From: Bradyrhizobium sp. CIAT3101
GTDB lineage: Bacteria; Pseudomonadota; Alphaproteobacteria; Rhizobiales; Xanthobacteraceae
DNA: 64,000 nucleotides
Direction: 5' to 3'
Assembly (NCBI RefSeq): GCF_029714945.1
Contig: NZ_CP121634.1
Location: forward strand, 3,245,001 to 3,309,000
The number at the start of each line of letters is the position of its first letter. Positions within the stretch are counted from its first letter, which is position 1. This document shows, piece after piece, positions 39,104 to 47,021 of the stretch. The notes beneath the pieces are model-generated. The model did not search any database and had not been told where the DNA came from. It saw nothing but the letters and a program-made list of their open reading frames with translations. Both the position numbers and the translations under genes were made by a program.

Positions 39104-42100
39104 ATGCCGCCAATGGCGCAGAAGGCTGCCGCTGGATTTGTGTCGCGAGCCCGCGCTTTGGCGCTGGGCCTGTCGCGTCATATCCGTAAGGCACCTGTTC
39201 TGGCAGCCTGCCTGTTGGTCGGCCTTAATCATGGTGCCCGAGCGGCCGATACGATTCGGGGCGAGGCGAGCTTTTCGGCCAGCGGCGGTTTTGCCCGTCT
39301 CGTGATCAAGCTCGGCGAAGACGTACCCTCCGAGGTGACGACCGCCGGCTCCATCCTCATCATCCGCTTCGATCGACCCGTCGACGTTCCCGTCGACCGG
39401 GTGCCGGAAGGTGCGCCCGATTACGTCAACTCCGCCCGGCGCGACCCCGACGGCAGCGCGATCCGGCTGTCGCTAGCGCGGCGCGTCACCGTCAACACCA
39501 TGAATGCCGGCGAGCGCACCTTCGTCGATCTGATGCCGGAAGGTTGGAAGGGACCGCCGCCCAGCCTGCCTCAGGAGGTGGTCAAGGAACTCGCCGAGCG
39601 CGCGCGCGCTGCCGAACGCGCGCTGCGCGCCCAGCGCGCCGCGGCCGAAGGCAAGAAGCGTCCGCCGATCCGCGTGCGGGCCTCGATGCAGCCGACCTTC
39701 GTGCGCTTCGTGTTCGAGATGCCCGACGGCGTCGGTGTGTCCTCCGTGCTCAATGAGCAGAAGCTGACGCTCGCCTTCAACGCCAATCTCAGCTTCGACC
39801 TTGCAGATGCCGTCGTCGCCGCGCCGCCGAACGTCGCGTCGATCAAGCAGAAGTCCGATATCGACCAGACCAGCGTCGAGATTGCGCTGATCGGCGATTC
39901 CGACGTGCACTCCTTCCGCGACGACAAGAACTACGTCGTCGACATCGCCTTCCAGCCCGACAAGACCAGGGCGGCGACGCCTGAAGCGACGATCGCAAAG
40001 GCCGAATCCGGTGGTCACGGACCGGCGCCGGCTACTGAGAAGCCGGCGGCCGCAAAGCCGAAGGACGCCCATGGCGAGATCAAGCCGCCGACCTCGGAAA
40101 CGATCGCGCGCGAAGCTAAAATTGACGTGAAGCCCGAGGTGAAGCCGGAAACGCCCGCGGCGATGCCGCCCGCCGAGGCGCCGAAGTCGGCAGCGGCAAT
40201 AAATTCGACCGAAGCTCCGCGCGTCACGGAAGCGCCCAAGCCCGCGCCACCCGCGACGGAAGCCGCCGTGCCTGCCGCTCCTGCCAAGCCCGTGGTGCCC
40301 GAGGCGCCCAAAGAGGTCGTGAAGGAAGCCGCGAAGGAACCGATCAAGGAAGAGCCCAAGGAAGCTGCCAAGGAGACGCCGAAAGAAGCACCCAAAGAAA
40401 CGCCCAAGGCTGCGCCCGTCGAAGCCCAAGCTTCGCCACCGCCCGCGGCGGCGAGTGTCGATGCGCGGCGTGACAGCGACGGCCTGCGCGTGACATTCCC
40501 GCTTCAGGTCTCAACGCCCGCCGCCGCGTTCCGTCGCGGCGACACGGTGTGGCTGGTGTTCGACTCGCCAAAGCCGGTCGACGTCGAAGCGATCCGCACC
40601 AAAGGCGGTGCCATGATCGGCGAGGTCAGCCGCATGCCGCTCGAGAAGGGGCAGGCGGTGCGCATCCGTCTCACCCGTCCGCTGGTCTATTCGCTGACCA
40701 GCGAGGAGGTCGGCAAGGAGACCAACTGGCTGCTCACGCTCGCCGACAAGATCCAGGCAACGCCGCTGCCGTTGATGATGTCGCGCAACATCACCGATCC
40801 CGCACTCGCCAACATCGCGATCCCCTTCGCCAATCCGGGCCTGATGCACAAGCTCACCGATCCTGACGCCGGCGACATGCTCTATGTCGTCACCGCGCAG
40901 CGGCCGGTCCGCGGCTTCATCAAGCGGCAGGATCTCGTCGATCTCTCGCTGCTGGAATCCGCCCACGGCATCGCGATCCGGCCGAACTCCGACGAGGTCG
41001 GCGTCGAGGTCGGATCGGACAAGGTCATCCTCGGCAAGAAGGGCGGCCTGACGCTGTCGCCGGTCGACGTTTCGGCCGAGCGCGCACCGACTGCGGTGCG
41101 GCCGGTCTTCAATCCCGAGGGCTGGCGCAAGGGCCAGTCGGAAGAGTTCTGGACGCGCCAGAGCGAACTGATTGCGGCGATCTCCGCCGTCGAGCCGGCA
41201 CAGCGTTCGCTGCCGCGGCTCGACCTCGCGCAGTTCTACATGTCGCGCGCGATGTATCACGAAGCCAAGTCCGTGACCGAATTGATGCTGAGCGATCCCC
41301 TCAACAAGGAGGAGAGCGGCGCGTTGATCGTGCATGCGATCTCGAGCATCCTGATCGGACGGCCTGCATTAGGCCTGAAGGATCTCGCCAATCCCGTGAT
41401 CGGCAACAGCCACGACTCGCAGCTTTGGAAGGCGCTCGCCTATGCGCGCCAGGGCAAATGGGCGGATGCCCGCGAGAAGTTCAAGAATGTCGAATTCGCC
41501 ATCGCCTCGCTGCCGCTCGACATCCAGCGCATCGTGACGATGGATGCGATGCGCGCCTCGCTCGAGGTGAAGGACTATGCCGGCGCCTCCAAGCGCCGCG
41601 GCGAGATCGAGGTGGTCGGCGTGTCGCCGGAAGCTGCGCCCGGCTTTGCCGTGTTGCGCGGCCGGCTCGCCGAGGCGCTCGGTCACGACAAGGACGCGCT
41701 CGACGACTACAAATTCGCGGTCGCCTCGAATGACCGGCAGGCAGCGGCGGAAGCCAAGCAGCTCGAGGTCGCGCTGCGGCAGAAGCGTGACGAGATCAGC
41801 AAGGAAGACGCGCTGAAGGAGCTCGAGACGCTGTCGATGACGTGGCGCGGCGACGCGATCGAGGTCAAGACGCTGCAGATGCTGTCGCAACTCTATTCCG
41901 AGAATGGGCGTTATCGCGATGCGCTCACCGCGGCGCGGACCGCGACCAAGCTGCAGCCGAATGCGGAAGCCTCGCGCCAGGCGCAGGATCTGGCCTCGGA
42001 TCTGTTTACGCAGATCTTCCTGGGGCCGAAGGGCGACGAGCTGCCGCCGGTCGAGGCGCTCGGGATGTTCTATGAGTTCCGCGAGCTGACGCCGATCGGC

Positions 42101-42889
42101 CGCCGCGGTGACGAGCTGATCCGCCGCCTGGCCGATCGTCTCGCCTCGATCGATCTGCTCGACCAGGCCGCCGAGCTGCTACAATACCAGGTCGACCACC
42201 GCCTCGAAGGTGCCGCGCGCGCGCAGGTCGCGGCGCGCCTCGCCATGATCTACCTCGCCAACCGCAAGCCCGACATGGCGATCACGGCGCTGCGCGCCAG
42301 CCGCATCAGCGATCTCTCCGGCGAGTTGCGGCAGCAGCGCCTGCTGCTGGAAGCGCGTGCGCAGAGCGACGTCGGCCGCCATGATCTCGCACTCGACATC
42401 GTCTCCAATGTCAGTGGCCGCGAGGTGCTGCGGCTGCGGTCCGACATCTTCTGGGCAGGACGTCGCTGGCGCGAGTCCGCCGAGCAGATCGAGCTCTATT
42501 ACGGCGACCGCTTCCGCGACTTCAAGCCGCTCAATGCGGTGGAGAAGAGCGACATCATCCGCGCCGCCGTCGGCTATGCGCTGGCCGACGACTCGATCGG
42601 GCTGTCGCGCTTTCGCGAGAAATACGCCCCCCTGATGAGCGAGAGCGCGGACCGGCTCGCCTTCGACATCGCCAGCAAGCCGGCCGCGGCGTCCAGCGCC
42701 GAATTCGCCGACATTGCAAAACTCGCCGCAAGCGTCGACACGCTCGATGGCTTCCTCCGCGAGATGAAGCAGCGCTTCCCCGACGCCACCGCCCGCGCAC
42801 CGGCCGCCCCGCAGGCCAAGGACGAGACCGATCATACCGGCTCGCTGCCGACGATCCCGGTCGTGCGGCAGATCAAGATGACGCGATAG
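39104..42889 (+). CDS. Large periplasmic TPR protein, probable flagellar/motility factor
   Basis: 1261 residues. Cleavable signal peptide ending near GARAAD (~47). Residues ~50-280 are beta-rich with two AMIN-like units (FARLVIKLGEDVPSEVTTAGSILIIRFDRPVDV; PTFVRFVFEMPDGV). A ~170-residue Lys/Pro/Glu/Ala linker with KEAPKE-type repeats (~285-455) follows; then a third AMIN-like unit (~460-560). The C-terminal ~600 residues are helical TPR-like repeats (LAQFYMSRAMYHEAKSVTEL, MLSQLYSENGRYRDALTAARTATKLQPN). This layout is seen in a conserved alphaproteobacterial flagellar-locus protein. AMIN units bind peptidoglycan or secretins, so a scaffold joining the wall to the motor is plausible. Two CtrA boxes precede it. 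Confidence 0.75.
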   Translation: MPPMAQKAAAGFVSRARALALGLSRHIRKAPVLAACLLVGLNHGARAADTIRGEASFSASGGFARLVIKLGEDVPSEVTTAGSILIIRFDRPVDVPVDRVPEGAPDYVNSARRDPDGSAIRLSLARRVTVNTMNAGERTFVDLMPEGWKGPPPSLPQEVVKELAERARAAERALRAQRAAAEGKKRPPIRVRASMQPTFVRFVFEMPDGVGVSSVLNEQKLTLAFNANLSFDLADAVVAAPPNVASIKQKSDIDQTSVEIALIGDSDVHSFRDDKNYVVDIAFQPDKTRAATPEATIAKAESGGHGPAPATEKPAAAKPKDAHGEIKPPTSETIAREAKIDVKPEVKPETPAAMPPAEAPKSAAAINSTEAPRVTEAPKPAPPATEAAVPAAPAKPVVPEAPKEVVKEAAKEPIKEEPKEAAKETPKEAPKETPKAAPVEAQASPPPAAASVDARRDSDGLRVTFPLQVSTPAAAFRRGDTVWLVFDSPKPVDVEAIRTKGGAMIGEVSRMPLEKGQAVRIRLTRPLVYSLTSEEVGKETNWLLTLADKIQATPLPLMMSRNITDPALANIAIPFANPGLMHKLTDPDAGDMLYVVTAQRPVRGFIKRQDLVDLSLLESAHGIAIRPNSDEVGVEVGSDKVILGKKGGLTLSPVDVSAERAPTAVRPVFNPEGWRKGQSEEFWTRQSELIAAISAVEPAQRSLPRLDLAQFYMSRAMYHEAKSVTELMLSDPLNKEESGALIVHAISSILIGRPALGLKDLANPVIGNSHDSQLWKALAYARQGKWADAREKFKNVEFAIASLPLDIQRIVTMDAMRASLEVKDYAGASKRRGEIEVVGVSPEAAPGFAVLRGRLAEALGHDKDALDDYKFAVASNDRQAAAEAKQLEVALRQKRDEISKEDALKELETLSMTWRGDAIEVKTLQMLSQLYSENGRYRDALTAARTATKLQPNAEASRQAQDLASDLFTQIFLGPKGDELPPVEALGMFYEFRELTPIGRRGDELIRRLADRLASIDLLDQAAELLQYQVDHRLEGAARAQVAARLAMIYLANRKPDMAITALRASRISDLSGELRQQRLLLEARAQSDVGRHDLALDIVSNVSGREVLRLRSDIFWAGRRWRESAEQIELYYGDRFRDFKPLNAVEKSDIIRAAVGYALADDSIGLSRFREKYAPLMSESADRLAFDIASKPAAASSAEFADIAKLAASVDTLDGFLREMKQRFPDATARAPAAPQAKDETDHTGSLPTIPVVRQIKMTR

Positions 42890-42892
42890 AGC

Positions 42893-42972
42893 ATGATCCG
42901 GAAAAGTGCGCCGCGGTTTTCCCTCGCGACAAACGCGGAACGCGTTTGCGCGGAGATCATGCTCAAACAATA
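42893..42972. repeat. Dispersed hairpin repeat (GAGCATGATCCGGAAAAG family)
   Basis: Begins GAGCATGATCCGGAAAAGTG and ends AGATCATGCTCAAACAA; the outer GAGCATGAT / ATCATGCTC arms pair. I recognise this as a very common intergenic repeat in Bradyrhizobium, Rhodopseudomonas and Nitrobacter. It may also end the TPR transcript. Confidence 0.65.
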
Positions 42973-43077
42973 ACCTAAAGCGCGTATCGCGCTTTAGGAA
43001 CTCTGCTACTTCTGGCCTCTCGACAGGTGCCGGGCGAGACGGCAACCTGTGCACCTTCATGCCGGGAGAGCGACGAT

Positions 43078-43311
43078 ATGAGCAAGCCTGCCAAGACCGA
43101 AGCCGAACTCATCGCCATGGCGCGCGCCGAGTTGAAGGTCCATACCGACGGCCCCGAGGGCATGTCCATCTCGATCGTCCGCGACGGCGACAGCTGGGAG
43201 TTCCGCGCCGATGCCGACCAGGCGACGCGCGCCAAGCCCGGCTTTCCCGAAAGCGTCGCCATGCTGGTGCAGATCGGCGATCACCTCAGCAAGCAGTATG
43301 ACGTGAAGTAA
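43078..43311 (+). CDS. Small protein of unknown function (77 aa)
   Basis: 77 residues from ATG 43078 (GGGAGAG upstream); an in-frame ATG at 43027 adds an unlikely Cys-containing extension. Sequence: an N-terminal helix (TEAELIAMARAELKVH), a beta stretch (MSISIVRDGDSWEFRADAD) and a C-terminal helix (SVAMLVQIGDHLSKQYDVK). The size and strand-helix pattern recall small rhizobial proteins of unknown function. Convergent with fliP; no link to motility is evident. Confidence 0.7.
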   Translation: MSKPAKTEAELIAMARAELKVHTDGPEGMSISIVRDGDSWEFRADADQATRAKPGFPESVAMLVQIGDHLSKQYDVK

Positions 43312-43335
43312 GGGGGGCTGCGTAAATCGCGGCGA

Positions 43336-44112
43336 CTACCCCCCGTAACTCTGCACCAGGCTTCCCGCCACCAGCGACCAGCCGTCGACCAGCACGAAGA
43401 AGATCAGCTTGAACGGCAGCGAGATCGTCGCTGGCGGCAGCATCATCATGCCCATCGACATCAGCACCGAGGCGACGACGAGGTCGATGATCAGGAAGGG
43501 GAGGAACAGCAGGAAACCGATCTCGAAGGCGCGCTTCAGCTCGGAGATCATGAAGGCAGGGACGAGGATGCGCAGCGCAAGCTCATCGGGCGTCGCCGGC
43601 GGCGGCTCGCCGGAGAGATCGAGAAACAGCTTCAGATCCTTCTCGCGCACGTTCTTCTGCATGAAGCCGCGCAAGGGCACGGAGGCGCGCTGGAGCGCGT
43701 CCTCGACGCCGATCTGGTTGGCGACGAGCGGGCGGATGCCGTCGTCGTAGGATTTCTGCAGCACCGGCCCCATCACGAAGAAGGTGAGGAACATCGCCAG
43801 CGCCAGGATCACCGAGTTGGGCGGCGCTGTCGCCGTGCCCATCGCGGTCCGCAGCAGCGAGAGCACGACCACGATGCGCGTGAACGACGTCATCATGATC
43901 AGGATCGACGGCGCGATCGACAGCACCGTGAGCAGCGCGATCAGCTGGATCGCGCGCTCGGTGACGCCGCCACCGCCAGCACCGCCGCCACCGAGATTGA
44001 TGCTGATGTCCTGCGCATGCGCAGGCGAGGCAAGCAAACCCGTGGCGAGCAAGGCCGCGGCGATCAGAACAGAAGGGATAAGAACTCTACGCGGGAAGGA
44101 CGGCAGCCTCAC
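43336..44112 (-). CDS. fliP: FliP, flagellar export gate protein
   Basis: 258 residues. Signal peptide ending ASPAHAQ, then RAIQLIALLTVLSIAPSILIMMTSFTRIVVVLSLLRTAMG, the FliP signature, a periplasmic domain (RPLVANQIGVEDALQRASVPLRGFM) and two C-terminal membrane helices (FLLFLPFLIIDLVVASVLMSMGMMMLPP). FliP5-FliQ4-FliR1 forms the core export channel. Overlaps fliO by 4 bp (ATGA). fliQ and fliR lie in the divergent flgB operon. Confidence 0.97.
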   Translation of the reverse strand: MRLPSFPRRVLIPSVLIAAALLATGLLASPAHAQDISINLGGGGAGGGGVTERAIQLIALLTVLSIAPSILIMMTSFTRIVVVLSLLRTAMGTATAPPNSVILALAMFLTFFVMGPVLQKSYDDGIRPLVANQIGVEDALQRASVPLRGFMQKNVREKDLKLFLDLSGEPPPATPDELALRILVPAFMISELKRAFEIGFLLFLPFLIIDLVVASVLMSMGMMMLPPATISLPFKLIFFVLVDGWSLVAGSLVQSYGG

Positions 44113-45101
44113 GAAGACGGCTTCGGACGGCCGAGCAGCGAGGCCATCTCGTCTTCGAGATTTTCAAAGCTGGTCTTTTCCGGAGCCGGTCTGGCCGGCG
44201 GCGCGGGAGGGGCCGGCGGCTCGGCGCGGGCGACGCGCGGCGGAGCGGCGGGCGGCTCCGGCGCGACCGGCGGGGCGATGGTCTCGCCGGCCGGACGACG
44301 GAGCGCCGCCTCGAGGCGCTGGGCCATCTCGGCGAGATTTTGCTCGGCACTCGACGGCGCGGCGGCAGGGGCCGGCGGCGGCACGGGCGGAGCCTGTAGT
44401 CCCGGCGGAGCCTGCGGCACGGGCGGCGGGGGCGGCGGCGCGGCTGCGCGCTCGGCACGCACCGGCGGCACCTTGGCCGGCTCGCTCGCGCGCGGCGGGC
44501 GCGGCATCAACGGCGGCTCGCTGCGCGCAACGCGCGGCGGCATCGGCTCGGGGCGGGGCTCACGCTCGGGACGCGGCGGCATCGGTTCCGGCGAGAAACC
44601 GCCGAGTGCCGGTTCGCCGCGGCGTTCGGCCAGAGCGGGCGCCGGCCGGCGGACTTCGTCGGCGAAGGACGGACGTGCGGGCCGCGGCGGCGGCTCGGGC
44701 ATTTGCGGCTCGGGATGGTCGAGCACTTCGGGGCGCGGCGCTTCGTCGGCCCAGCTGCCGGCATCGGGCATCGGGGCGAGGCGCGGCGGCTCGGCGGCGC
44801 TGGAACGCTGCGGAATCTGGTCGCGGCCGGCTGCGGCGCGCACGATATTCGGTTCGACGACGATGTCGGTCGGACCGCCGATCATCAAGAGATGTTCGAC
44901 ATTGTCACGGCGCACCAGCACCAGGCGCCGGCGGCCATCGACGGCGGCCGCGTCGATCACGGCAAGCCGGGGCATCCTGCCGCGCTGGGTATTGGCACCG
45001 AGCCGGGTGGTCGCGAATCGGCGGACCAGCCACGCCGCGACGCCGATCAACGCCAGCACGACGATGAACGCGACGATGAAAGTGATAGGGCTACCGTTCA
45101 T
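44109..45101 (-). CDS. fliO: FliO-like export gate assembly protein with long Pro-rich tail
   Basis: 330 residues. One membrane helix at ~7-27 (TFIVAFIVVLALIGVAAWLVRRF), then the short FliO domain: RRLVLVRRDNVEHLLMIGGPTDIVVEPNI, which ends near residue 90. The remaining ~240 residues are a Pro/Arg/Ala/Glu-rich low-complexity tail (PRPERE, PPPPPP). Typical FliO is ~120-150 residues, so more than half is added tail. FliO helps FliP assemble into the gate. The stop overlaps the fliP start. A CGGCA-N5-TGCC element lies ~95 bp upstream. Confidence 0.88.
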   Translation of the reverse strand: MNGSPITFIVAFIVVLALIGVAAWLVRRFATTRLGANTQRGRMPRLAVIDAAAVDGRRRLVLVRRDNVEHLLMIGGPTDIVVEPNIVRAAAGRDQIPQRSSAAEPPRLAPMPDAGSWADEAPRPEVLDHPEPQMPEPPPRPARPSFADEVRRPAPALAERRGEPALGGFSPEPMPPRPEREPRPEPMPPRVARSEPPLMPRPPRASEPAKVPPVRAERAAAPPPPPPVPQAPPGLQAPPVPPPAPAAAPSSAEQNLAEMAQRLEAALRRPAGETIAPPVAPEPPAAPPRVARAEPPAPPAPPARPAPEKTSFENLEDEMASLLGRPKPSS

Positions 45102-45194
45102 ACCTGTCCCCGGTAAATGGCGCTTCTCTCGTGCCCATGGTCAGCCAACCACCGGCGTGCGATGCCCCAAAAACTGCGATCTCTTAACGTTCCG

Positions 45195-45209
45195 CGGCAA
45201 GTTTTGCCG
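45195..45209. promoter_or_regulatory. CGGCA-N5-TGCC palindrome upstream of fliO (ftr-like)
   Basis: CGGCAAGTTTTGCCG, the most symmetric copy in the window, 94 bp before the fliO ATG. The 45102-45463 gap between fliO and flgB also holds a second element at 45392 and a CtrA box at 45368, and no gene. Confidence 0.5.
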
Positions 45210-45367
45210 TCCCCAACCCTTAATAACCCATGAATCGCCCGATCCAAAACGACTTCTTGGCCTGTGCGTGGGCCGCCAAGCGGTTGGGTTAATACGGCTT
45301 TTGGAATGCGTAGAAACACGGGGGGACACAATGCGTGTCTCAATCAGAAACACGCATCTGCCTCGCC

Positions 45368-45386
45368 TTAACCACCTGTTAACCAT
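45368..45386 (+). promoter_or_regulatory. CtrA box upstream of flgB
   Basis: TTAA-N7-TTAACCAT, a perfect full site, ~80 bp before the flgB ATG. Confidence 0.68.
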
Positions 45387-45391
45387 ACACG

Positions 45392-45405
45392 CGGCAAATT
45401 CTGCC
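45392..45405. promoter_or_regulatory. CGGCA-N5-TGCC element upstream of flgB (ftr-like)
   Basis: CGGCAAATTCTGCC, 5 bp after the CtrA box. The same pairing, palindrome within 6 bp of a CtrA-type site, occurs before fliX. Confidence 0.5.
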
Positions 45406-45463
45406 TAGCTTCGGGCCACACTCCGCACTTGGGGGTCCGCAAGAGGCGGAAGGAGCCGCAACG

Positions 45464-45868
45464 ATGTCCATCAACGATCTTCCGGTGCTGTCGGCGCTTC
45501 GCACCAAGATGCAGTGGCACCAGGAACGCCAGCGCGTCCTGTCCGAGAACGTCTCCAATTCCGACACCCCCAATTTCCGCCCGCGCGAGTTGGTCGAGCC
45601 GAAATTCGACAAGACCGGCGCTCCGGCGGGCTCGATGGGGCCTCTCGCCATGGCCGTCACCAGCGCTTCGCACATGACGCCGTCAGGCGCGGCCTCGAGC
45701 TTCGACCAGAACAAGAATGCGGGCTTCGAGACCCGTCCGGCGGGCAACGCCGTCAATCTCGAGGAGGAGATGATGAAGTCCGCCAACAACCAGATGGATT
45801 ATGCGGCCGTCACCTCGCTCTACTCGAAGAGCCTGCATCTTCTGAAGACCGCGATCGGCAAGGGCTAG
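45464..45868 (+). CDS. flgB: FlgB, proximal rod protein
   Basis: 134 residues. Starts with DLPVLSALRTKMQWHQERQRVLSENVSNSDTPNFRPREL, the rod-protein N-terminus, and ends NAVNLEEEMMKSANNQMDYAAVTSLYSKSLHLLKTAIG. Length and order (flgB-flgC-fliE) are standard. FlgB forms the most proximal rod ring above FliE. GGAAGGAG ribosome site. First gene of flgB-flgC-fliE-fliQ-fliR-flhB, behind a CtrA box. Confidence 0.96.
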   Translation: MSINDLPVLSALRTKMQWHQERQRVLSENVSNSDTPNFRPRELVEPKFDKTGAPAGSMGPLAMAVTSASHMTPSGAASSFDQNKNAGFETRPAGNAVNLEEEMMKSANNQMDYAAVTSLYSKSLHLLKTAIGKG

Positions 45869-45886
45869 GGCTAGGGGAGCCGCATC

Positions 45887-46312
45887 ATGGCGAATGACAG
45901 CAGTGACTTTGCCCGCTCGATGGCGATCGCGACCTCCGGGTTGCGGGCGCAGGCCGGGCGCATGCGGGTGATCTCGGAAAACATCGCGAATGCCGACTCG
46001 ACCGCGCCGACCGCAGGCGGCGATCCCTATCGGCGCAAGGTGCCGACGTTCTCCTCGGCGCTCGACCGCGCGCTCGACGCGCAGGTCGTGACGCTCGGCA
46101 AGATCAAGCCCGACCAGTCCAACTTCCGCGTCAAATACGAGCCGAGCAATCCGGCGGCGGATGCCACCGGCAACGTCAAATATCCCAACGTGAATTCAGT
46201 GGTCGAGATGACCGACATGCGCGACGCGCAGCGGTCCTACGAGGCCAATGTCAACATCATCAGTGCAACGCGCCGGATGATCCAGCGCACGCTCGACATC
46301 CTCAAGAGCTGA
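45887..46312 (+). CDS. flgC: FlgC, proximal rod protein
   Basis: 141 residues. N-terminus FARSMAIATSGLRAQAGRMRVISENIANADSTAPTAGGDPYRRK; C-terminus YPNVNSVVEMTDMRDAQRSYEANVNIISATRRMIQRTLDIL. Both are diagnostic of FlgC. It sits 18 bp after flgB and 17 bp before fliE. Confidence 0.97.
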   Translation: MANDSSDFARSMAIATSGLRAQAGRMRVISENIANADSTAPTAGGDPYRRKVPTFSSALDRALDAQVVTLGKIKPDQSNFRVKYEPSNPAADATGNVKYPNVNSVVEMTDMRDAQRSYEANVNIISATRRMIQRTLDILKS

Positions 46313-46329
46313 ACAGGAAACCCTAGGCC

Positions 46330-46638
46330 ATGGCAACACCGACAATCGCGGCCAATGCTTATGCCAACCTTGCCCGCGTGCTGGAAAACACCGGCGCCGG
46401 CAAGGGCAGCGAGGCGAGCGGGCAGTCCTTTGCTTCGCTGCTGAAAGACGCGGTTGGCAGCGTCATGGAATCCGGCCGCAAATCGGACGCGCAGACCGTC
46501 GCAATGGCCTCCGGCAAAGCCAACGTGATGGATGTGGTGACGGCGGTCGCCGACACCGACGTCGCGGTGTCCACGCTGGTCTCGGTCCGCGATCGCGTGA
46601 TCGCGGCCTACGAAGACATCATGAAGATGCCGATCTGA
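46330..46638 (+). CDS. fliE: FliE, MS ring-rod junction protein
   Basis: 102 residues. The N-terminal half is low in motifs (ANAYANLARVLENTGAGKGSEASGQSFASLLKDAV); the C-terminal half has VMDVVTAVADTDVAVSTLVSVRDRVIAAYEDIMKMPI, the FliE end that fits the MS ring and rod. It is followed by a long hairpin (46646-46701) before fliQ. Confidence 0.94.
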   Translation: MATPTIAANAYANLARVLENTGAGKGSEASGQSFASLLKDAVGSVMESGRKSDAQTVAMASGKANVMDVVTAVADTDVAVSTLVSVRDRVIAAYEDIMKMPI

Positions 46639-46645
46639 CGAGAGC

Positions 46646-46701
46646 GGTGAGTAGCGAATGGCGAGTGGGGAGTTGCTCCCATTCGCCATTCGCTACTCAC
46701 C
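46646..46701. repeat. Long inverted repeat between fliE and fliQ
   Basis: Perfect 19-bp arms GGTGAGTAGCGAATGGCGA (46646-46664) and its complement (46683-46701); the pairing continues inward four more bases with one mismatch. The transcript would form a ~23-bp stem in the 102-bp gap between two export and rod genes. It looks like a dispersed palindromic repeat that landed here. It could reduce expression of fliQ-fliR-flhB relative to flgB-flgC-fliE or stabilise the upstream RNA. Confidence 0.75.
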
Positions 46702-46740
46702 ATTCGCAGCCATCAAGACAACCAACAACGGAATTCTGCA

Positions 46741-47004
46741 ATGACCGGACCCGAGACCCTCGACGTCGCGCGCGATGCGCTCTGGACCATCGTGATCGTG
46801 TCGTCGCCGCCCATGGTGGTCGGCCTCGTGGTCGGCGTCATCGTGTCGCTGTTCCAGGCGCTGACCCAGATCCAGGAGCAGACGCTGGTCTACGTGCCGA
46901 AGATCCTGGCCATCTTCGCCACAATGCTGCTGGCGCTGCCGTTCATGGCCGACGCGCTCCATTCCCACATGATGCGGATCTCGTCGCGAATCATCGGCGG
47001 GTAA
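46741..47004 (+). CDS. fliQ: FliQ, flagellar export gate protein
   Basis: 87 residues with two membrane helices (~15-42 and ~52-75): ALWTIVIVSSPPMVVGLVVGVIVSLFQALTQIQEQTLVYVPKILAIF, the FliQ signature. Four copies join FliP and FliR in the gate. Starts 102 bp after fliE, unlike the otherwise tight spacing of this operon. Confidence 0.97.
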   Translation: MTGPETLDVARDALWTIVIVSSPPMVVGLVVGVIVSLFQALTQIQEQTLVYVPKILAIFATMLLALPFMADALHSHMMRISSRIIGG

Positions 47005-47021
47005 GGCACAATGCGCCCACC

